Source: Bacillota bacterium
GTDB lineage: Bacteria; Bacillota; Clostridia; Acetivibrionales; DSM-1351
DNA length: 12,488 nucleotides
Assembly: GCA_023395575.1 (NCBI GenBank)
Contig: JAEWZA010000009.1
Coordinates: 1-12,488 of the forward strand
Direction of reading: 5' to 3'
The position numbers and the translations under genes are program-made. The notes beneath the pieces are model-generated. The model saw only the letters and a program-made list of their open reading frames with translations. It made no database searches and was not told the origin of the DNA. Shown piece after piece: positions 7,001 to 12,488 of the stretch. How positions within the stretch are numbered: position 1 is the first letter of the stretch; each line of letters starts with the position of its first letter.

Positions 7001-7740
7001 TTTGCACCCATCATATCCGCTTCTTTTTCAAGACCTGCATCATCATTCACAAGAGTACCTGTTTTCATCTGCATGGTAGGTTCAACTATTCCTTGCTTCT
7101 GCTGAACAGCATGCCAACCCTCATGTGGAATATGCTTTTCCTGTCCCGGTGCAACATGGATATCATTTCCCTGTGTATATGCCAATGCTCCAACCTGCTG
7201 TGGCTTATTGGAGTTTTGATGCACTTTTACATCTGACAGATCAACACCTGATAATTGTTCAAGTCCTGCCTTTAGATTACTTGGAATACCTGAGCTTGAA
7301 GCAGCAGATGTATTACCTTTATCCTTTTTCATTTGTAATGGACTTTTTCCATTACTATTTTTTGATTCTGAAGCTTCTTTTTTGCCATTTGAATCATTTT
7401 TATCATCAGAATTTATTTTTTGTAATGTAATTGGCTTCCTGATATCAGTCTGCTCTATCTTATTCTTTCTTTTGCGTAGTCTTGCCTCCTCCCTCATTGC
7501 CATAGCTCGTCTATATCCTATAATAGACTGTAAATAAAGAAACTCTTCTCTAGTTATAGCATCAGGATCATTTAGCATTATTTGCATTAATTTTTTGTAA
7601 TCCGTTGTTCTTACATTTTTTTTATTTTCAACTGGCTTTTTTTCTTCTACTGGCTTATTATTAACAAGATTATTATTAACAGGACTATTTGTTTTGTTGG
7701 ATACAGCTTCTGGCTTTTTCACCAACATCTTGGTCTGCAT
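4054..7740 (-). CDS. Polymorphic toxin: DUF4157/eCIS-core N-terminus with C-terminal HNH nuclease
   Basis: A 1228-residue protein; the start has AAGGGAG (7748-7754) 7 bases upstream. Residues 1-145 are basic, N/K/S-rich and disordered-looking, apart from a helical patch (ITREEFLYLQSIIGYRR). Residues 150-247 are a DUF4157 (eCIS-core) domain: LKAGLEQLSG...VKVHQNS, IHVAPGQEKHIPHE, zinc-protease motif HEGWH (206-210), then DDAGLEKEAD (233-242), whose Glu may be a third ligand. About 290-845 is a beta-rich, glycine-rich region of unknown role; 845-945 is low-complexity Lys/Glu/Asn/Ser; 945-1130 is charged and helical with a short beta segment (EEHELWVE). Residues 1140-1228 are an HNH nuclease: CQYC (1147-1150), DH (1170-1171), Asn1200, CRDCN (1205-1209). 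There is no signal peptide, LXG or RHS-repeat delivery signal. DUF4157 marks cargo of extracellular contractile injection systems, so this is probably a cargo nuclease that cleaves DNA in a target cell, released by its own protease domain (inference). Confidence 0.9.
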   Translation of the reverse strand: MQTKMLVKKPEAVSNKTNSPVNNNLVNNKPVEEKKPVENKKNVRTTDYKKLMQIMLNDPDAITREEFLYLQSIIGYRRAMAMREEARLRKRKNKIEQTDIRKPITLQKINSDDKNDSNGKKEASESKNSNGKSPLQMKKDKGNTSAASSSGIPSNLKAGLEQLSGVDLSDVKVHQNSNKPQQVGALAYTQGNDIHVAPGQEKHIPHEGWHAVQQKQGIVEPTMQMKTGTLVNDDAGLEKEADMMGAKAAEIGKDISSVDASNSQSKNSSNSGSKGSGDFVVQKKDEGTESKPKISESDLEELQLKGMTDFKATTKIDEYLKENTSGANIKVRYGNLASGTVKISKSGQNYKMTPQAISLLMNPFSSQGNMVKTAQPSLIISINNGMLIGFLGIANGSKVPDSNDLLSQLISDPSMFGLRGLTLDKSLQIVNSINDGRLEFGIRNATVKVGGVFDCTISFEFEPDTGKISFSGTANIDVKGLATGNLTLERSSQGNITGTAELAVNLSEHLTGGVKVNVDGERVIGEGNVGYSGEKLSGQVTLRLTDKNSMPSVGTDLNAATKPEPQNNKSENPEYVLAGEGDLTFMFTDWLSGTAHAEVDEKGNVTIVGQIVPQKELVLFEQTDYIKPLFDVEARASYGIPVVGNIFLFASIGLEAFAKLGPAKLYNIIAEGTYSTDTEKCNDFSIQASLNISAAAGVRLIGKAGAGLEILGHDIKAGASLTAIAGLSAYAEATPIIGYKENAMPGQDKKGDFFISGELEIAAQPFFALEGDIFVEIDSPWWSPLSDEKWTWPLLNKSYPLGGSFGIMAKVNHVLGSKQVPEIEFGKVDFSADKFMTDLINDNTSSKKTEEEQQGKWNEKNSEAAQPPKDTKDEKDSENGKDSTLNVDEPKTSSTSGNNVGANPNAMTADGKTVKQYQDETLQNQGKSDVKPNGANETIDKTSSEKKNQDQQLIKGLAELKSLNTKYDEDGGTKDELLYEVNSIKEKYSALKSVNIVDGSKDWDFKYGDGPDEVVDGPKKGDKELSPKAKFKIGSEEHELWVERSTPKDPENVVMMASDTPNKIEKKLKLKKDLENKIFKLKKPKNKKVTQNQVDAKAKEVEKDFAGEREAGDGKSQIEKYNRKKHYGKTPTNSARIKTFDRDNYTCQYCGRRVNKTTQSENGGLNPEADHSPSLKKHYESEGYKMTYDERVKWANSIENLKTACRDCNRSKQEKSYPDEWVPQNYNS

Positions 7741-7766
7741 TAGATCACTCCCTTAAAAGCTACTCA

Positions 7767-7772
7767 ATTATA
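7767..7772 (-). promoter_or_regulatory. Possible -10 box of the toxin-immunity operon
   Basis: Read on the minus strand, TATAAT lies 26 bases before the toxin start codon. A poor -35 match (TTAAAG) sits 17 bases further upstream. The 225-base stretch between the hem terminator and this gene is AT-rich and also has a 6-bp hairpin (TCAACT/AGTTGA, 7895-7911). Candidate only. Confidence 0.35.
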
Positions 7773-7965
7773 AGTAAACTTTTAGAGAACTTTAACATCC
7801 ATATTTTTAAATTAAATATATTTATTTTAAATAATAACAATCCTTAATCAATAAACCCTTATTGAAATGGTCATGCTCATTTTTTAAGACATAATCAACT
7901 TTCGTAGTTGAAAATTATAGATGTGGGAGATCCTTCAAATGAAAATTCAAATAATTGCATAAACT

Positions 7966-7996
7966 GGCCTCTATGCTATCACTCAGCATAAAGGCC
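7966..7996 (-). terminator. Stem-loop terminator of the hem operon
   Basis: The arms 7966-7977 and 7985-7996 form a 12-bp stem around a 7-base loop. The one non-Watson-Crick position is a G-U pair only when transcribed from the minus strand, which matches the direction of hemL ending at 8020. The tail on the minus strand (aguuuaugcaauuauuug) is only moderately U-rich. It probably ends hem transcripts before the toxin gene. Confidence 0.7.
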
Positions 7997-8019
7997 TCAT
8001 ATAACAGGTGCAAAGAATC

Positions 8020-9303
8020 TTATTTATACATCTCCTTAAAAGTCTGTTCAATTGCTTTCAGAGTATTTTTTATGTCATCTTCGCTATGTGCTGCACTTAC
8101 AAACATGGCCTCAAACTGTGATGGTGCAAGATAAATACCTTTCTTAAGCAAACTATTGAAATATTCAGCATAAGACATGGTATTGCTCTTTTTTGCTTCT
8201 GCGTAGTTTGTGACCACCGATTCTGAGAAAAATGCACAAAGCAGTGAACCAACCCTATTTATATTAGCAGGAACATTATATTTATGCGCTAACAGTTCTA
8301 TTCCATCACCCAACATTTTTGCCATTGCATTGATCTGTTCATAAACCCATTGATTGCTTCTTAGTATCTCTAATTGAGCAAGTCCTGCTGCCATGGCTAC
8401 TGGGTTTCCTGAAAGGGTACCTGCTTGATATACTCCGCCAACAGGTGCTACACATTCCATTATCTCTCTCCGTCCTGCATAAGCTCCTACTGGCATTCCA
8501 CCACCAATGATTTTCCCATAGGTCACTATATCTGCCGAGACCCCAAAGTACTCCTGTGCACCTCCTTTAGCTAAACGGAAACCTGTAATAACTTCGTCAA
8601 AAATAAGCAAGGCTCCGTTTATTTTACACAAAGCTGAAAGCTCCCTTAAAAAGTCTTCTTTTGGAGCAATAACACCCATATTTGCAGCTACAGGCTCGAT
8701 AATAACAGCACTAATCTCATTTTTATTTTCAGCAAAGAGTTTTTCTACACTGGCAATATCGTTGTATATAGCTGTCAATGTATCAGCTGCAACATTCTTT
8801 GGAACTCCCAGACTGTCTGGAACTCCTGCTGTGAGCACACCTGAACCAGCTTTTACCAGCATACTGTCACTATGACCATGATAGCAGCCCTCAAACTTTA
8901 CTATTTTATCTCTTTTTGTAAACCCTCTTGCCAGCCGGATAGCACTCATAACCGCCTCTGTACCGCTATTCACCATTCTGACCATCTCAATGCCTGGTAC
9001 CATTTCTGTTATGAGCTCTGCAATCTTTACCTCAGCTTCAACAGGTGCCCCAAAACTAAGCCCATTACCTATAGCCTTTTCAACACTTTTTAAAATGGCA
9101 TGATTGTTATGTCCTAAAATCATTGGCCCCCATGAGCCAACATAATCAATAAACTCATTTTGTTCCACGTCATAGATTTTTGAGCCTTTTGCTTGGCTTA
9201 TAAATAAAGGATTTGAGTTTACTGCCTTAAAAGCTCTTACAGGGCTATTCACTCCACCTGGTATTACCTTCTTTGCTCTTTCAAACAATTCCTGACTGTT
9301 CAT
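8020..9303 (-). CDS. hemL: Glutamate-1-semialdehyde 2,1-aminomutase
   Basis: A 427-residue PLP enzyme of the class III aminotransferase fold that converts glutamate-1-semialdehyde to 5-aminolevulinate, the C5-pathway source of all tetrapyrroles; cytosolic dimer. Diagnostic features: N-terminal VIPGGVNSPVRAF, PMILGH, MVNSGTEAVMSAIRLAR, the CYHGH glycine-loop region, IFDEVITGFR (the Asp that contacts the PLP pyridine nitrogen) and the Schiff-base lysine Lys264 in TYGKIIGGGMPVGAY, close to Lys265 of the E. coli enzyme. Length is normal for the family. It is the last gene of the hem cluster. Its ATG (9301-9303) shares one base with the hemB stop codon (TAATG), and its ribosome site AGAGGTGA (9313-9320) lies inside hemB, so it is probably translated by coupling. 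Confidence 0.97.
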   Translation of the reverse strand: MNSQELFERAKKVIPGGVNSPVRAFKAVNSNPLFISQAKGSKIYDVEQNEFIDYVGSWGPMILGHNNHAILKSVEKAIGNGLSFGAPVEAEVKIAELITEMVPGIEMVRMVNSGTEAVMSAIRLARGFTKRDKIVKFEGCYHGHSDSMLVKAGSGVLTAGVPDSLGVPKNVAADTLTAIYNDIASVEKLFAENKNEISAVIIEPVAANMGVIAPKEDFLRELSALCKINGALLIFDEVITGFRLAKGGAQEYFGVSADIVTYGKIIGGGMPVGAYAGRREIMECVAPVGGVYQAGTLSGNPVAMAAGLAQLEILRSNQWVYEQINAMAKMLGDGIELLAHKYNVPANINRVGSLLCAFFSESVVTNYAEAKKSNTMSYAEYFNSLLKKGIYLAPSQFEAMFVSAAHSEDDIKNTLKAIEQTFKEMYK

Positions 9304-10280
9304 TATCCTATATCACCTCTTTTTATAGCGGCTGCTATTTCCTTTGCATAATAACTTATTAGTATATCGGCTCCAGCCCTATAAATACTGACTGCGCTCT
9401 CGCACATTACATTATACTCATCAATTAGGCCCTGTCCTGCAGCAGCTTTAATCATTGCATACTCACCACTGACACTGTATGCCGCTAGAGGTAGGTGAGT
9501 TTGCTCCTTTACTGCTTTTATTACATCAAGATAAGAAAGAGCGGGCTTTACCATGAGTATATCTGCACCCTCACTAGCATCCATTAGAGACTCTTTTATA
9601 GCCTCCCTACTGTTGTGAAAGTCCATCTGATAGCTCTTGCGGTTCCCAAAAGCAGGCGCAGAACCTGCGGCCTCACGAAATGGTCCATAAAAGGCTGACG
9701 CATATTTCACTGCATAAGACATAATGGGAGTATCAGTAAATCCATTTTGATCCAAAGTCATTCGCAGGGCATCAATTCTGCCGTCCATCATGTCAGAGGG
9801 TGCTACCATATCTGCACCAGCTTTTACATGTGACAATGCTACCTTTGCTAAGTAAGGCAATGTCTTGTCATTATCCACCTGTTCACCGTTTAAAATCCCA
9901 CAGTGTCCATGAGAGGTATACTCACACATGCAAACATCTGTTATTACATACATTTCAGGATAATTCTTCTTTATTTCCTGTATGCCCTTCTGCAATACTC
10001 CATTTTCATTAAAGGCCTCTGATCCGTACTCATCCTTATTCTCTGGCAGTCCAAAAAGCAAAACAGCTTTGACCCCCTTCTGCAAAGCATCTTCAATGGC
10101 TTGTCCTACCATATCAGGACTGTAATGAAATTGATTTGGCAGCGACTGTATTTCCTGCTTAATATTTTTCCCCTCTTTAATGAAAAGTGGCAAAATTAAT
10201 GAATCGGTTGACATCCTTGTTTCTCTTACTGCTTTACGTAGAATATCATTACCTCTTAATCTTCTTGGTCTATTTATCAT
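9303..10280 (-). CDS. hemB: Porphobilinogen synthase (5-aminolevulinate dehydratase)
   Basis: A 325-residue enzyme that condenses two 5-aminolevulinates to porphobilinogen; cytosolic TIM-barrel octamer. Both active-site lysines are present: Lys192 (SYAVKYASAFYGPFR) and Lys245 (ILMVKPALSY), the second being the Schiff-base lysine. A cysteine triad, Cys117, Cys119 and Cys127 (DVCMCEYTSHGHCG), indicates the zinc-dependent class rather than the magnesium-only class with aspartates. N-terminal RPRRLR and C-terminal GADILISYYAKE are typical. The start overlaps the end of the cobA-hemD gene by 11 bases in another frame. A GGAGGTG (10291-10297) lies about 11 bases upstream, slightly far, so coupling to the upstream gene is likely. 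Length is normal. Confidence 0.97.
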   Translation of the reverse strand: MINRPRRLRGNDILRKAVRETRMSTDSLILPLFIKEGKNIKQEIQSLPNQFHYSPDMVGQAIEDALQKGVKAVLLFGLPENKDEYGSEAFNENGVLQKGIQEIKKNYPEMYVITDVCMCEYTSHGHCGILNGEQVDNDKTLPYLAKVALSHVKAGADMVAPSDMMDGRIDALRMTLDQNGFTDTPIMSYAVKYASAFYGPFREAAGSAPAFGNRKSYQMDFHNSREAIKESLMDASEGADILMVKPALSYLDVIKAVKEQTHLPLAAYSVSGEYAMIKAAAGQGLIDEYNVMCESAVSIYRAGADILISYYAKEIAAAIKRGDIG

Positions 10281-11781
10281 CCTTTGCAGACACCTCCATT
10301 AATTTATCTATCATTGAATCAATTGTTGCTTCATCTGAAACCACATAATTAATGTTATATTTTTTAGCAACCTTTGCAGTCTGATTTCCTATGCAAATTG
10401 CTGTTAAGCTATCGGTAGCTATATTTCCCATTGATTTTACAAATCCCTCTACAGTAGATGCACTTGTAAAGGTTACATATCTCAGTTCCCCTTTATATAT
10501 TAATTCTTTTACCATTTCATTATTTTCACTTGTATATAAAGTGTCATACAAATGAACTCTGTCATATTCAATATTGTTCTCATTGAAAACATTAACTATA
10601 TCATCATTAGCTATTAACGCATCACAAATAAGCACCTTTTCATTTTTGTTCAAAAGTGCTACTACACCCTTTGCCAAATGCTCTCCGTCAAAAATTTCAG
10701 GTGTGAAATCACAAAATATGCCTCTTTCCTCCAAGGCCTTTTCTGTCTGGTTTCCTACTCCACCTATCCTCACATTAGCAAGTGCTCTTGCATCAAGTCT
10801 TTTGCTCTTTAAATAATTAAAAAATATATCAACACCGTTTTTACTGGTAAATAATATCCAGTCATATTCCTTCAAATGCTTACATGCATTATAAAATCCT
10901 TCATTATTTTGTATAGAAATCACTTCAATACATGGATACTCTATAGTCTCTGCCCCTAACTCGTATAGTTTTTGAGCAATTGTTCCCAATGCTGCCTTTG
11001 GTCTTGTAACCAGTACCTTTTTGCCAAATAGAGGCTTATTCATAAACCAGTCAAAACTATTTGATAGTTTACAAACCTCTCCGACCACAATAATTGCAGG
11101 GGATTTTATTTGCTGTTCCCTTGCCTGTTGTTCCAAGGTTTCAACGGTAGCTATCAATTTTTTTTGTTTTAATCTTGTCCCATTTTCTACTATTGCTGCA
11201 GGCGTATTCTTTTTGAATCCAGCTTCCATCAGTCCATCCATAATATATGAAAGAGCTGAAATCCCCATGAGGAACACTAGCGTTCCCTTCAGTTCAGCTA
11301 AAGCCTTAAATGGTATTGTTAGCTCTCCACCTGCCTTCGCATGTCCAGTAATTATATGAAATGAGGAACTATAATCCCTATGTGTAGCAGGTATTCCAGC
11401 ATAACAAAGTGCAGCTATAGCCGAGGTGATTCCAGGTACTACCTCAAACTGCACATTGTTTTCTATTAGCAGTTCTAGTTCCTCTCCTCCTCTGCCAAAT
11501 ACAAAAGGGTCACCACCTTTTAGACGTACAACAAAATATCCTTCCAATGCCTTTCGAAGCAGTATCTCATTTATTTCGTCCTGTTTTACTGGATGGCACT
11601 TATTCTCTTTTCCAACGTTAATTTTCTGTGCATTTGATGGGATTAACTTTAGAATATCCTCTGAAACCAATCTGTCATATACAACAACCTCTGCTTTAGC
11701 CAACAGCTCTACTGCCTTTACCGTCAAAAGTCTCTTGTCCCCTGGTCCTGCACCTATTAAAGCTACAAAGCCCTTATTCAT
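10270..11781 (-). CDS. cobA-hemD: Fused uroporphyrinogen-III C-methyltransferase and uroporphyrinogen-III synthase
   Basis: A 503-residue bifunctional protein. Residues 1-240 are a SUMT (CobA/CysG-C) domain: VALIGAGPGD (6-15), VVYDRLV, RLKGGDPFVFGRGGEE (86-101, SAM-binding loop), VVPGITSAIAA, PATHRDYSSSFHIITGH, AAIVENGT. It methylates uroporphyrinogen III twice to precorrin-2 using SAM. From about Lys249 (KPLFGKKVLVTRP) to the end is HemD, which closes and inverts hydroxymethylbilane to uroporphyrinogen III: IEYPCIEV, DWILFTSKNGVD, VGNQTEKAL, VTFTSASTVEGF, CIGNQTAKVAKK. The fusion is common in clostridia and feeds siroheme and cobalamin directly. The start codon overlaps the hemC end by 8 bases; AGGGGT about 9 bases upstream, inside hemC, may be its ribosome site. 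Confidence 0.95.
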   Translation of the reverse strand: MNKGFVALIGAGPGDKRLLTVKAVELLAKAEVVVYDRLVSEDILKLIPSNAQKINVGKENKCHPVKQDEINEILLRKALEGYFVVRLKGGDPFVFGRGGEELELLIENNVQFEVVPGITSAIAALCYAGIPATHRDYSSSFHIITGHAKAGGELTIPFKALAELKGTLVFLMGISALSYIMDGLMEAGFKKNTPAAIVENGTRLKQKKLIATVETLEQQAREQQIKSPAIIVVGEVCKLSNSFDWFMNKPLFGKKVLVTRPKAALGTIAQKLYELGAETIEYPCIEVISIQNNEGFYNACKHLKEYDWILFTSKNGVDIFFNYLKSKRLDARALANVRIGGVGNQTEKALEERGIFCDFTPEIFDGEHLAKGVVALLNKNEKVLICDALIANDDIVNVFNENNIEYDRVHLYDTLYTSENNEMVKELIYKGELRYVTFTSASTVEGFVKSMGNIATDSLTAICIGNQTAKVAKKYNINYVVSDEATIDSMIDKLMEVSAKDDK

Positions 11782-12488
11782 TTCTTTTTACCCCTACTTT
11801 CCTAGCCAGTTCCATTCCTAGCTCTATTGCATTTTGTTTGCTTCCTCTAATGCTTTCCTTTATTATTTCATCAGCTGCCTCATCATAAAACAGCCCCTTC
11901 AAAATAATTTCATCTCTATCCAGTTCTGCATATGCACCTATTGGAGAGCTGCAGCCACCATTCAAAGCCTTTACAAATGAACGCTCTGCAAGTGATATAA
12001 AATGAGAATCCTCGTTATCAAAATACTTTAAATACTCAAATTTTTCACCTGCTCTACCCTGTACAGCAATAATCCCCTGACCTGCCGCAGGTATTATTTC
12101 ATCTATTGTAAAATATCTAGTTATGTACTCTTCAAGGCCCAATCTTTTTATTCCTGCGGCAGCGAGAACTATTGCAGAGAACTCACCTTTTTCCAACTTA
12201 TTGAGTCGTGTTTGGACATTTCCTCTTATAGGTGCAGTTTCAAAATTGGGATATAACTCTTTTAGTTGGAGCTTTCTTCTAAGACTGGAGCTTCCGATTG
12301 GAAGTGTTTTGAAATCTGTTTTCAATGCATCCTGTAATGCTTTTGCTTGATGAGTTTTGGGCAAAATCAACACATCTCTAGCATCTTCTCGCTTTGAAAG
12401 AGCAATAACAGGCAATTGTGGATTTTCCTCTATAGGCATATCTTTATAGCTATGGACAGTAATATCTACTTCACCGCTATATAGTGCT
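11774..12488 (-). CDS. hemC: Hydroxymethylbilane synthase (porphobilinogen deaminase), 5' end cut
   Basis: The 3' part of hemC; the N-terminus (about 65-70 residues of a roughly 300-residue enzyme) lies beyond the window edge. The frame is open to the edge, reading ALYSGEVDITVHSYKDMP, so the ATG at 12437-12439 is internal. It polymerises four porphobilinogens to the linear tetrapyrrole. The catalytic Asp of HSYKD is at 12440-12442. The cofactor- and substrate-binding arginines are in GSSSLRRKLQL and GNVQTRLNK, and the dipyrromethane cofactor Cys is at 11951-11953 (LNGGCSSPIGAYAE). IPAAGQG is also typical. It is the first gene of the visible hem cluster; the promoter and any upstream hemA lie outside the window. 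Confidence 0.96.
   Translation of the reverse strand, partial: ALYSGEVDITVHSYKDMPIEENPQLPVIALSKREDARDVLILPKTHQAKALQDALKTDFKTLPIGSSSLRRKLQLKELYPNFETAPIRGNVQTRLNKLEKGEFSAIVLAAAGIKRLGLEEYITRYFTIDEIIPAAGQGIIAVQGRAGEKFEYLKYFDNEDSHFISLAERSFVKALNGGCSSPIGAYAELDRDEIILKGLFYDEAADEIIKESIRGSKQNAIELGMELARKVGVKRNE

Noticed and set aside
11426..11821. 131-codon plus-strand open frame opposite cobA-hemD and hemC
   Set aside because: It lies antisense to a clearly conserved enzyme gene and crosses a real gene junction; it has no recognisable domain.
1..12488. CRISPR array, tRNA or rRNA gene
   Set aside because: I saw no regularly spaced direct repeats and no tRNA- or rRNA-like segments in any gap.

Overview
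The window looks like chromosome of an AT-rich, plant-fibre-degrading clostridium, probably of the Ruminiclostridium (Clostridium cluster III) type. This is inferred from three things: a modular xylan/feruloyl-esterase enzyme with a CBM9 module, strong AGGAGG ribosome sites with low GC, and a clostridial hem operon carrying a fused cobA-hemD gene. The genus is not proven by the sequence. Both ends of the window cut a gene.

Left part (1-3083, plus strand): the 3' end of a secreted multidomain plant cell-wall enzyme (CBM9, a FIVAR-like helical linker, then a CE1 feruloyl/acetyl-xylan esterase domain), closed by a stem-loop. About 500 bases of non-coding DNA follow. They hold a perfect 16-base inverted repeat nested in a roughly 300-base imperfect inverted repeat. 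Next is a LacI-family repressor gene, which may control nearby sugar or xylan genes.

Middle (3084-8019, minus strand): a non-coding, hairpin-bearing stretch of 584 bases, then a two-gene toxin module. The upstream gene encodes a 1228-residue polymorphic toxin. It has an N-terminal DUF4157/eCIS-core domain with an intact HExxH motif, a long beta-rich central region, a low-complexity spacer and a C-terminal HNH nuclease. Twenty bases downstream is a small acidic protein, the presumed immunity protein. DUF4157 proteins are known cargo of extracellular contractile injection systems, so this pair is the most novel item here. No injection-machine gene lies in the window.

Right part (8020-12488, minus strand): four tightly overlapping genes, transcribed hemC (5' end cut) > cobA-hemD fusion > hemB > hemL. 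They cover glutamate-1-semialdehyde to uroporphyrinogen III and on to precorrin-2, the common trunk of siroheme, cobalamin and heme synthesis. Overlaps of 8, 11 and 1 bases suggest translational coupling. A stem-loop just after hemL is the likely operon terminator and separates it from the toxin module.
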